This document shows, piece by piece, positions 41,952 through 49,757 of a stretch of DNA of 64,000 nucleotides. Every line of letters starts with the position of its first letter. The first letter of the stretch is position 1. The translations under genes were made by a program, and so were the position numbers. The stretch comes from DATAUD01 sp036501665 (GTDB taxonomy: Bacteria > Verrucomicrobiota > Verrucomicrobiia > Limisphaerales > Palsa-1400). The notes below the pieces were generated by a model. It was not told the DNA's origin, made no database searches, and saw only the letters and a list, made by a program, of their open reading frames with translations. The stretch is taken from positions 62,001 to 126,000 of the forward strand of contig DASXZW010000063.1 of the NCBI GenBank assembly GCA_036501665.1, written 5' to 3'.

Positions 41952-44618
41952 ATGAAAAAGTTTCGCAAATGGTTCATGAAGTTCGGCGGGTTGTTCAGCA
42001 AGCAGCGCAAGGATCAAGACCTTGAAGCTGAGATCGAGAGCCACCTTCAAATGCACATCGACGAAAACGTTCGGTCAGGAATGTCCTCCGAAGAAGCGCG
42101 CCGCCAGGCAATTCTCCGGCTGGGCGCAATCGAATCCACAAAGGAAGCCTGCCGCGACCAACGAAGCATCCCGTTGCTGGAGACGCTCTGGCAGGATTTG
42201 CGCTTCGGCGCGCGGCAATTGTGCAAGAACCCCGGTTTTACCGTTGTGGCAGTGCTCACCCTTGCGCTCGGCATCGGTGCAACCACCGCCATCTTCAGCG
42301 TCATCTACGGAGTGCTCATCAATCCCTATCCTTACTCGCGTCCCGAGCAGATTTGGGTGCCTGGGACACAAAGCGTCAACAGCCGTCAGATCATGCGTCC
42401 GTTTCGCAAATCCGAGATCGACTTGATGGGCGCCTTGCCTGCATTCGCGGACATGATGGGAACATCCCCCGGCAGTTCTCTGCTGACGGGAGAATTCGCC
42501 CCCGAAAACATCACAACGCCGCGTCTGACATCGAACGCTTTTCACTTCATCGGAGTGTCGCCGCTGCTCGGGAGGGTCTTTGGCCCCGGCGACTTTTCGA
42601 CTTCGGGCGTTCCCCAACCAGTCACGGTCATCACATTCAATCTTTGGCAGCGCCTTTTCGGCGGCGACCCCAAAGTGCTCGGTCAAACTCTTCGTCTGGA
42701 CGACCAGCTTTACACGATTGTCGGGGTGATGCCGTCGCATTTTGGCTGGTGGACGATTGACGGGCTTTGGCTGCCTTGGGCCAGCAAGCCGGGCGACCCG
42801 GGAAGCCTCTTCCCTATTGGCCGTCTGAAGCCGGGAATCAATCCTTCCGTCGCGCAAGAACAACTTCAATTGACTGAGACCGAAATGGCAAAGGCTAATC
42901 CCGCTGATTTTCCCAAAGAATCCTTCAAAGCCACCTTGACCAACTATCTGGACATTACCGTGGCCAGCGGAACCATGCAGAACGCACTGCGCCTGCTTTT
43001 TGGCGCGGTCACTTTCCTATTGCTAATCGCTTGCGCGAACATCGCCAACCTCCAGCTTGCCCGCGCCACCGGTCGCACACGCGAAATGGCGATCCGGATG
43101 GCCATCGGCGCGGGACGAGGGCGGCTCCTGCGGCAATTGGTGACAGAAAGCATTCTCTTGTCCGGCCTGGGCTGCGTGTTGGGATTGGCCCTTACCGTTG
43201 CAATCACCAAGCTGATGGTGGCGCTCATGCCCGGATATTATATTCCCTCCGAGGCCCGCATCGAGGTCAACGGTCATGTGCTTCTCTTTAGCATCACGAT
43301 GGCCGTTCTCGCAGGCATCGCGTTCGGCCTGGTTCCGGCCTTGCAAACCACTCGCCCTGATGTTGCTGGCGCCATGAAGGACGAACGCTCCGCATCAGTG
43401 CTGGTTCGCGCTGGCGCTTTCCGCTCCACCCTCATCGTCGCTGAAATGGCCCTCTCCGTAATTCTATTGATCTGCGCAGGCCTCACCATTCGCAGCTTCA
43501 TGGCGCTTCAGAATGTGGACCCGGGGTTTCGCCCCGAGAACGTGGTCACTGCGGGTGTAATGTTGCCGCAGTCTCGTTACAAAACTTTGGAGGAACGCAA
43601 TCGCTTTGCTCAGGAACTTCTCGAACGCGTCGAAAAAATCCCCGGTGTGCAATCGGCGAACATCGGAAATGGCGGAATGCCGTTTGGCGGTCCCAATTCG
43701 CCTTATTCAATCGACGGCCAGCCAGGTCCCGATGCCAAACCGCTTATGATTAACCTGATCAGCCCGGACTATTTCAAGACCATGGGCATCGCTTTTCGGC
43801 GCGGGCAAATGCTCAATGCCGACAACATCCGCCGCAAGGATCAGGTGGCTGTGATTAACGAAACAGCCGCAAAACTGTGGCCTGCCGGCGAAGACCCGGT
43901 AGGACGAGCCATCCATCTCAATCTCCTCAAGCAACAAATACCTAACCTCTTCATACCGGAAAACGCCACCGCCGAACTCACCGTCGTCGGCATCTGCGCC
44001 GACACCCACAATGACGGTCGGACAAGCGACACCACACCGGCTGCCTTCATCCCCTATACCTTGGCCGCACCTCCCAACCGGACGCTAGCCATCCGTTCCC
44101 GTGAAAATTCCGCTTCAATCTTCAACTCATTGCGCGACGAGGTAAAGGCTCTGAATCCTCAATTGCCGGTGCAAAACACCAGCACCCTCGAAATGGCGAT
44201 GGCGCAGGAATCCGCGCAACCCCGATTCACAATGGCGCTATTCAGCCTGTTTGCAGTGGCAGGCTTGGCATTGGCGACGGTTGGATTGTTCAGCGTTCTC
44301 TCTTATCTCGTCACCTGCCGAACGCGTGAGATTGGCGTACGCATGGCCCTTGGCGCTCAACGCGGCGATGTTCTCAGGCTCGTCCTCAAAGACGGCAGCG
44401 CTCTTGCCGGACTCGGAATTCTCGTTGGAACGATTGCCAGCGTTGGGGTCGTCCGTTTTGTCGGTAGCCAGATGGAACTCTTCAAAATAAACTCGCTGGA
44501 CCCGGTTTCATTTGCCGTTGTTATTAGCTTGCTCAGCGCGGTGGCATTGGCCGCGTGCTGGCTCCCGGCGCGCCGCGCGGCCCGCGTGGACCCAATGATC
44601 GCTCTGCGGCACGAATGA
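41952..44618 (+). CDS. ADOP-type ABC transporter permease, second copy
   Basis: This 888-residue permease has the same architecture as its neighbour: the N-terminal cytoplasmic segment, then two FtsX/MacB units (GFTVVAVLTLALGIGATTAIF; FLLLIACANIANLQLARATGRTREMAIRMA; REIGVRMALGAQRGDV; PARRAARVDPMIALR). The first ~55 residues are almost the same as those of the copy before it, both in protein and in DNA, whereas the rest has diverged widely. The pair may work as a heterodimer or as alternative specificities. Confidence 0.9.
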   Translation: MKKFRKWFMKFGGLFSKQRKDQDLEAEIESHLQMHIDENVRSGMSSEEARRQAILRLGAIESTKEACRDQRSIPLLETLWQDLRFGARQLCKNPGFTVVAVLTLALGIGATTAIFSVIYGVLINPYPYSRPEQIWVPGTQSVNSRQIMRPFRKSEIDLMGALPAFADMMGTSPGSSLLTGEFAPENITTPRLTSNAFHFIGVSPLLGRVFGPGDFSTSGVPQPVTVITFNLWQRLFGGDPKVLGQTLRLDDQLYTIVGVMPSHFGWWTIDGLWLPWASKPGDPGSLFPIGRLKPGINPSVAQEQLQLTETEMAKANPADFPKESFKATLTNYLDITVASGTMQNALRLLFGAVTFLLLIACANIANLQLARATGRTREMAIRMAIGAGRGRLLRQLVTESILLSGLGCVLGLALTVAITKLMVALMPGYYIPSEARIEVNGHVLLFSITMAVLAGIAFGLVPALQTTRPDVAGAMKDERSASVLVRAGAFRSTLIVAEMALSVILLICAGLTIRSFMALQNVDPGFRPENVVTAGVMLPQSRYKTLEERNRFAQELLERVEKIPGVQSANIGNGGMPFGGPNSPYSIDGQPGPDAKPLMINLISPDYFKTMGIAFRRGQMLNADNIRRKDQVAVINETAAKLWPAGEDPVGRAIHLNLLKQQIPNLFIPENATAELTVVGICADTHNDGRTSDTTPAAFIPYTLAAPPNRTLAIRSRENSASIFNSLRDEVKALNPQLPVQNTSTLEMAMAQESAQPRFTMALFSLFAVAGLALATVGLFSVLSYLVTCRTREIGVRMALGAQRGDVLRLVLKDGSALAGLGILVGTIASVGVVRFVGSQMELFKINSLDPVSFAVVISLLSAVALAACWLPARRAARVDPMIALRHE

Positions 44619-44629
44619 AAATTGCCGGG

Positions 44630-44663
44630 TGCGCTGGTGCATTTTTTACAAGCGCAGGCTTTT
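44630..44663 (+). terminator. Possible terminator after permease gene
   Basis: TGCGCT at 44630-44635 pairs with AGCGCA at 44651-44656, followed by GGCTTTTTC. The loop of 15 nt is long and the stem short, so the call is weak. It lies right after the stop at 44618. Confidence 0.35.
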
Positions 44664-44740
44664 TCTGTCCAAAGATAGCTTGCAAAATTTCTGCGACGGC
44701 TCAGTATCGCCTCTAAGGGATTGCCGTAAAACCGTTTGTT

Positions 44741-45115
44741 GTGCTGCGTCGATTTGCCAAATATATTCTATTGCTGGTCCTGACGTGCTCGATCGGACTG
44801 CATTGGACGTTGCTGCAATCTGTGGCATGGACTGGCATGATCATAGATTACACTTATACCAGTTCGTTGACTGAGGCCCTTGCCAAGACATTTGACGGAA
44901 AGCATCCCTGTCCACTTTGCAAACAAATCGCGGCGGGCAAACAGACAGAAAAGAAAAAAGAATTCCCTCTCCATTTGCAAAAATTTGAGTTTGCGTCCGA
45001 ACACAGTGAAGTTGTTTTCACTCCGCCACAATTTTTTTGCCTTCAACCAGCCGTCATATTTTCGATCTCTGAATTGACCCACCAACCGCCTGCGCCCCCG
45101 CCGAGAGTCGTTTGA
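44741..45115 (+). CDS. Membrane-anchored HPCPLC-motif protein, metal-related family
   Basis: The 124-residue protein starts at a GTG (44741). It has one N-terminal hydrophobic helix (YILLLVLTCSIGLHWTLLQS), a short periplasmic part with EALAKTFDGKHPCPLCKQI and a Lys-rich stretch, and a Pro-rich tail. The K-H-P-C-P-L-C-x-x-I motif is found in a family of small exported proteins, often in metal-handling loci, and may bind copper or zinc through Cys and His. It opens a run of four exported proteins to 47637. Confidence 0.6.
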   Translation: MLRRFAKYILLLVLTCSIGLHWTLLQSVAWTGMIIDYTYTSSLTEALAKTFDGKHPCPLCKQIAAGKQTEKKKEFPLHLQKFEFASEHSEVVFTPPQFFCLQPAVIFSISELTHQPPAPPPRVV

Positions 45116-45231
45116 TCTTCTTGCAATAGGTTCAGGACGTTCATCCCTGAATTTCTCCAAGCCAGTGCTCTGGCTTAAAATCAGTCCTTTTAATTCGCCG
45201 CGACATCGCCTGTTTCGGCGAGATGTATCAA

Positions 45232-45861
45232 ATGAAACGTTGGCGTGCTTTCACGCTCATAGAATTGTTGGTGGTCATCGCTGTTATCGCTATTTTGGCG
45301 GCGATATTATTGCCGGCTTTGGCAAGGTCCAAGCTCCAGGCAAAATCCATCCAATGCCTGTCGAACCTGAAGCAACTAGGGATCGGCTGCGCTCTCTACG
45401 AATTGGACAACAATGACCGCCTGCCCGAAACGTCTCATCAGCACGAGTCGTGGATCGGCACGTTGGGGAATTATGGGCTGACCTCCATTTTTTTCTGCCC
45501 ACTCGATACAAACATCAATAATCGCGTCACCAGTTACGCAATTAACGATTTCCTGACGCCAAATCCATTTGGCGATCCACAACTGGATTTTTCCAGGCTT
45601 ACATTCATTCCCTCGCCTTCCGAAACCATTCATCTCGCTGAGACGTGGGGAAATTACCTTGGTTCCGATCATTTCCACTTCGCTGACGCAAGTTCGGGCG
45701 GTTACACCGTCCTTTCCTTTCAGTCGCAGGTGGCCGTGACGATTCATCTGGGCGGGGCAAATTATCTCTTCGCCGACGGCCATGCGGCTTATCTGTCATG
45801 GCGTCAGACCATGAATTTGCTTCCGCCGCAAGTCACCCGTTTCATTCAACCTAATAATTGA
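45232..45861 (+). CDS. Type II secretion/prepilin-like protein
   Basis: The start is the ATG at 45232 (MKRWRAF; an in-frame ATG 9 nt earlier is possible). The leader RAFTLIELLVVIAVIAILAAI with Glu+5 is the prepilin signature, cleaved by PilD before Phe and methylated. The remainder resembles DUF1559-type proteins, which are abundant in Planctomycetes and Verrucomicrobia (CLSNLKQLGIGCALYELDNNDRLPE, then SYAINDFL, and FADGHAAYLSW). The protein may be a pseudopilin or an exported surface protein. Its stop overlaps the alternative TTG start of the next gene. Confidence 0.85.
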   Translation: MKRWRAFTLIELLVVIAVIAILAAILLPALARSKLQAKSIQCLSNLKQLGIGCALYELDNNDRLPETSHQHESWIGTLGNYGLTSIFFCPLDTNINNRVTSYAINDFLTPNPFGDPQLDFSRLTFIPSPSETIHLAETWGNYLGSDHFHFADASSGGYTVLSFQSQVAVTIHLGGANYLFADGHAAYLSWRQTMNLLPPQVTRFIQPNN

Positions 45862-45881
45862 CAAAAACTTTTTCCTTCAAA

Positions 45882-46808
45882 ATGAAAACTCTGCGAAAGA
45901 TTAGAAAAACACCCTTAAAAACTCTGACCGTTCTCATTTTAATGTCGATGGGCGCCATTGCTTATGCCCATGACCACATGCCGGCCGGCGCGACTACCGG
46001 CAATCCTGGGGCAACCTTGGAATATGCTCCCACTGCCGAGGATTTTACGACAAACGGCGGTTGGGTCTTTGGACTTAATACGAGCACAACCAACGATCCT
46101 TACATGGGTGAGTATTGGACTGATGACTCGGTGTTTATCGCCTTGGCCGCCACACCCGACAACGGTGGACCCGAACCCGGACACGCCGCACCGGGCACAT
46201 ACATTCAAGTCAAACTCCTTGATGTCGAGGGCCCTCCGGGATCTACATTCAGTTTTTGGGAAACCGCCGGCCAAGGTGCAGACGGCGAAGGCGTTGATGG
46301 AACCAACCGCACTTGGAGCGTTCCCGTTCCCTATCACAACGGAACAAATCTAATTTATGTCAGTGAAAGCGACGGTTCTCCAGGTTCGGACCCTTACGGT
46401 CACATTCATGGGCGTGTTTACAGCGTTACCAAGCCGGGATATTACACTGCCACATGGCAGTTTGTTGATACGTCCACCAACGGTCCCGATGGCGGACCCG
46501 TGGACTTGCCGTCGGCCCCATTCACAACGCAATATCAAGCAGACCTTACCATCGACAAGATCAGTTTGGACACCAACAGCGTAAATATTTTAATGGCAGC
46601 TCCTTCCTTCCTTCCCGACGATGCAGGGCCGGGCACACAGCCTGCCAATTACATCCTTGAAAGCGCATCAGCTTTGGGAACGAACACAGATTGGCAACCC
46701 GTCGGCCAACCCATCGAAGGAGATGATTTAATGCACCTCATCAACGTCCCCTTCGATGGCGCAACCCAATTCTTCCGCCTCAACGCCAATTATCCGGCTG
46801 AGGACTGA
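45882..46808 (+). CDS. Secreted protein, choice-of-anchor-M-like domain
   Basis: I chose the ATG at 45882, because it opens a signal peptide (KTPLKTLTVLILMSMGAIAYA); the TTG at 45858 would overlap the previous stop. Residues of about 60-200 resemble the choice-of-anchor-M domain (FSFWETAGQGADGEG ... SDPYGHIHGRVYSVTKPGYYTATWQF, with the H-x-H-x-x-x-Y-S-V-T-K-P-G motif). The last ~70 residues (YILESASALGTNTDWQPVGQPI ... FDGATQFFRLN) are the shared C-terminal module. Such domains accompany metal transporters in Actinobacteria. That association is the basis for suggesting a metal-related role here. Confidence 0.65.
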   Translation: MKTLRKIRKTPLKTLTVLILMSMGAIAYAHDHMPAGATTGNPGATLEYAPTAEDFTTNGGWVFGLNTSTTNDPYMGEYWTDDSVFIALAATPDNGGPEPGHAAPGTYIQVKLLDVEGPPGSTFSFWETAGQGADGEGVDGTNRTWSVPVPYHNGTNLIYVSESDGSPGSDPYGHIHGRVYSVTKPGYYTATWQFVDTSTNGPDGGPVDLPSAPFTTQYQADLTIDKISLDTNSVNILMAAPSFLPDDAGPGTQPANYILESASALGTNTDWQPVGQPIEGDDLMHLINVPFDGATQFFRLNANYPAED

Positions 46809-46947
46809 TCAAGCCTGTAACATCGCCACAAACCAGCGCCATCCCTATCGCCGATAGCGCGCCTTTTTTGAGGCTCACTTTGGAACCTTTTTGCAAAGTT
46901 CACGTCTTATGCATACGGGATGTTGAATTTTGCAATGAATTGAAGCT

Positions 46948-47637
46948 ATGAAAATAATCACTACCGCCCTCTTAAGTGTCCTGTTTGCCTTGGCATCTGT
47001 AATTCAAGGCCACGCTCAAAATGTTTTGGCCAGCAGCATCATTTCCGGCTCAGAAATTGGGACGAGCGGGACGTATAATTACACCCTGACCTTAACCGCT
47101 TTGAACAATTCCGCCCCGATCGAATCCTTCTGGTTTGCTTGGACTCCCGGAAACTTTTTCCTGCAATCAACCCCGACGAGCATCAGCGGCGACAACGGTT
47201 GGACTGGAGTTGGCGACACTGGATCAATCAAGTTCACAGGAGGAACCCCCATCACCGCTGGCAATACCGTAACATTCATGTTCCAAAGCACAGTCACACC
47301 TGATCAAATGACTGCCGATGTCGGCGCCAACAGTTCGGTTGTTTATCCCGGTGCAATCAACTTTAGCGGAACCAGCCCCAATGAAACCATTGGAGTGCAA
47401 ACCGTGACGCCTCCCGCGCCGTTGATGGTGGGAATCACAAACACTAGCACTTCATTGAGTCTTACTTGGAACACTGAAGTGGGAAAAACCTATCAACTCC
47501 AAGCTTTGACCAATCTGACCCAGACCAATTGGTCAGCCAACGGAGCTCCCATCGCGGGCACAGGCTCGCCGGTCGGCGTCACGAACATCCCCACTTCCGG
47601 GCAGCAAATGTATTTCCGCATTGCCGTCCAACCTTAG
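46948..47637 (+). CDS. Secreted hypothetical protein with C-terminal module
   Basis: The 229-residue protein has a signal peptide (cleavage near GHAQ). A beta-rich domain (SGTYNYTLTLTALNNSAPIESFWFAWTPGNFF ... VTFMFQSTV) follows. The C-terminal ~70 residues (LSLTWNTEVGKTYQLQALTNLTQTNWSANG ... GQQMYFRIAVQP) are again the shared module. The first domain resembles choice-of-anchor type sandwiches. No enzymatic motif is visible. It follows the previous secreted gene by 139 nt. Confidence 0.6.
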   Translation: MKIITTALLSVLFALASVIQGHAQNVLASSIISGSEIGTSGTYNYTLTLTALNNSAPIESFWFAWTPGNFFLQSTPTSISGDNGWTGVGDTGSIKFTGGTPITAGNTVTFMFQSTVTPDQMTADVGANSSVVYPGAINFSGTSPNETIGVQTVTPPAPLMVGITNTSTSLSLTWNTEVGKTYQLQALTNLTQTNWSANGAPIAGTGSPVGVTNIPTSGQQMYFRIAVQP

Positions 47638-47658
47638 CACTAACGAAGATTTGTGGTT

Positions 47659-48624
47659 TTAATCCAGCCCGCACGCCAACCGTGCCCGTGAAAGCACGAT
47701 CCGCGCAATCGCTCTTGCCTTCGTCGCCCCGTCTGCCAAAACGCCTTTGACATAATCCGGGTTTGCAACCAATTCCGCCCTTTTAGCGCGCGCCGCGGCA
47801 AAATAATTCCAATAGTGCTCAAACAGCGCCTTCTTCAAGTCTCCATATCCCAAACCACCTGCTCGCAAACGGTCCTCGTAATCCTTCGCCACCGATTCGG
47901 GCGCGACCAAGCGCAGGAGTTGGATCGCCAGGTTTTTGTCTGCATCGGGTTTGGGTTCCTGGGGAGTGCGGCTGTCCATGACGATCCCCATGATTTTTTT
48001 CCGTATCGCCTTTTCCTCCCCAAAAATTTCGATGGTGTTCCCATAACTCTTGCTCATCTTTTGCCCGTCCAATCCCGGAATCATCCCCGTTTCCTCGCGG
48101 ATGCGCGGTTCAGGAATCACAAAAGTCTGCCCGTACGCTTCGTTGAATTTGATCGCGATGTCCCGCGTGACTTCGACGTGCTGCTTCTGGTCCTTTCCGA
48201 CCGGCACAACGTTGGAATCGTAAATCAAAATATCCGCCGCCATCAGAACGGGATACGCGAAGATCCCGTGATTCGGCGAAATCCCGCGCGCCAGCTTGTC
48301 CTTGTAACTCGTGCAACGTTCCAGCAACCCCATCGGCGTCAGCGTCGTCAGCAACCACGCCAGTTCCGCGACCTCAGGAACATCCGATTGCCGGAAAAAC
48401 AGGCTTCTTTTCGGATCCAACCCGCAGGCTAAAAAGTCCAGCGCCACATCATTCGTAAAATTCCGCCGCTTCGCCGCATCAAACAGCGAAGTCATCGAAT
48501 GATAATTGGCAATGAAGTACAGCGCCTGCCCTTGCTCTTGCAACTCGATGCTGGGCTTCATCATTCCAAAAAAATTGCCCAGGTGCAGCGCCCCGGAGGG
48601 CTGTATGCCGGATAAAATTCGCAT
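47659..48624 (-). CDS. trpS: Tryptophan-tRNA ligase
   Basis: The ATG at 48624 (MRILSGIQPSGALHLGNFFG) is the natural start; a GTG two codons upstream is also in frame. The class I signature HLGN (GALHLGNFFGM), LIYDSNVVPVGKDQKQHVEVTRDIA and KMSKSYGNTIEIF are all present. The 321-residue length fits bacterial TrpRS. It charges tRNA-Trp with tryptophan. The C-terminus (LARAKRAELVANPDYVKGVLADGATKARAIA) is typical. It converges on the secreted-protein gene before it. Confidence 0.96.
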   Translation of the reverse strand: MRILSGIQPSGALHLGNFFGMMKPSIELQEQGQALYFIANYHSMTSLFDAAKRRNFTNDVALDFLACGLDPKRSLFFRQSDVPEVAELAWLLTTLTPMGLLERCTSYKDKLARGISPNHGIFAYPVLMAADILIYDSNVVPVGKDQKQHVEVTRDIAIKFNEAYGQTFVIPEPRIREETGMIPGLDGQKMSKSYGNTIEIFGEEKAIRKKIMGIVMDSRTPQEPKPDADKNLAIQLLRLVAPESVAKDYEDRLRAGGLGYGDLKKALFEHYWNYFAAARAKRAELVANPDYVKGVLADGATKARAIARIVLSRARLACGLD

Positions 48625-48679
48625 TGCCACAAAGTAAACAAGCTCTCACCCCGCCGCGCAAGTCTCCCAATCCAAGCTT

Positions 48680-49219
48680 TTGATTGCGCATCGGACACTT
48701 TATACAAGGCGCGTGGGTTTATACTGGTCAGAATTCGCGACGCTCATCGCCACGCCGTTCCACCATATCGCGCTGGTGTGGGGCATCGTGCCGCTCTACT
48801 TCGGATTGCTGCTGAATGAACTTGCGTCGCCAAAGGCAAATTTTCGCACCGCGATCCAGACCGGCTTCAGCTTTTTGTGGGCGGGACTCCAATGGCTTTA
48901 CCCTTACTTCGTCCCAACAACCTCCGGCGGTTACCGATTGGAATTGGACATGTCGCTTCCAGTCAACCTGCTTGTAACGGCGCTCGTATTGACAATGGGA
49001 ATTGTCGCCCTTGCAAGCGGTTTGCGCAAACGGTTCCCAAAATACGGACGGTTCCTGGGTCACACGCGTTTCGCCAACTATTTCATGATCGCGATTTTTC
49101 CCATGCAAGCCCATGCGTTGGCGTGGACATGGACGCGTTTGATCGCGATCGCAATTTTTGCGGTACCGATTTGGGTGGCTTTGTATGTGGGGCTGATGCC
49201 TCTGCGCGGTCGAAAATAG
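48680..49219 (+). CDS. Five-helix membrane hypothetical protein
   Basis: This 179-residue protein (the start may instead be a GTG at 48713) has about five membrane helices (FHHIALVWGIVPLYFGLLLNEL, AIQTGFSFLWAGLQWLYPYF, LPVNLLVTALVLTMGIVALASG, RFANYFMIAIFPMQA and IAIAIFAVPIWVALYVGLM). No known family was recognised. It is divergent from trpS with a gap of 55 nt (88 nt if the GTG is used). The CBS gene follows by 60 nt. Confidence 0.6.
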   Translation: MIAHRTLYTRRVGLYWSEFATLIATPFHHIALVWGIVPLYFGLLLNELASPKANFRTAIQTGFSFLWAGLQWLYPYFVPTTSGGYRLELDMSLPVNLLVTALVLTMGIVALASGLRKRFPKYGRFLGHTRFANYFMIAIFPMQAHALAWTWTRLIAIAIFAVPIWVALYVGLMPLRGRK

Positions 49220-49279
49220 GCGGTCGGAAAGTTTTATTGGAATGGTTGCGCGGCGAGTGCTATTTTATTTCAACACACC

Positions 49280-49726
49280 ATGACGACCACAACGACAGGC
49301 ACTATTGGCACGATCCTGCACCATAAGGGCGCGACCGTGTGGACCATATCGCCGCAAGCGACCGTGTTTGAAGCGATTCAACTTCTGGCCAGGAAAAACA
49401 TCGGCGCGCTTCCGGTAATGGAAGCGGATCGCCTCGTTGGGATGTTTTCCGAACGCGATTACACGCGAAAGGTGGCGCTGGAGGGAAAAACGTCGCACAC
49501 CACGCGAGTACGCGATGTCCTGACTGCGGTTGTTGCAACAATCCGTTCTGAAGACACGGTGGAGGAAGCGATGCGGCAAATGACTGAGAAGCGCACCCGG
49601 CATTTGCCTGTTGTTGACGATGGCAAATTGGTGGGATTGATTTCAATTGGCGACACCGTGAGTTGGATCATTTCCGCGCAAAACGCGACGATAAACCAGT
49701 TGGAATCGTACGTTTCAGGGCGCTAA
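49280..49726 (+). CDS. CBS-domain protein
   Basis: The 148-residue protein is two CBS domains: VWTISPQATVFEAIQLLARKNIGALPVMEADRLVGMFSERDY and VVATIRSEDTVEEAMRQMTEKRTRHLPVVDDGKLVGLISIGD. Such stand-alone CBS pairs sense adenine nucleotides and regulate partner enzymes or transporters. It converges on the large protein at 49758 with a gap of 31 nt. The partner is unknown. Confidence 0.9.
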   Translation: MTTTTTGTIGTILHHKGATVWTISPQATVFEAIQLLARKNIGALPVMEADRLVGMFSERDYTRKVALEGKTSHTTRVRDVLTAVVATIRSEDTVEEAMRQMTEKRTRHLPVVDDGKLVGLISIGDTVSWIISAQNATINQLESYVSGR

Positions 49727-49757
49727 TTTTTTTGTGCCGCGAGCATAGCTTGTTTGA

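Noticed and set aside
44622..44642. GG-N10-GC sigma-54 promoter-like sequence
   Set aside because: Only the invariant bases fit. The -24 box is poor, and it overlaps the possible terminator.
46850..46857. GCCGATAG as a sigma-28 -10 box, with a short hairpin and T-run
   Set aside because: No -35 box is present, and the stem has only 5 bp, separated from the T-run.
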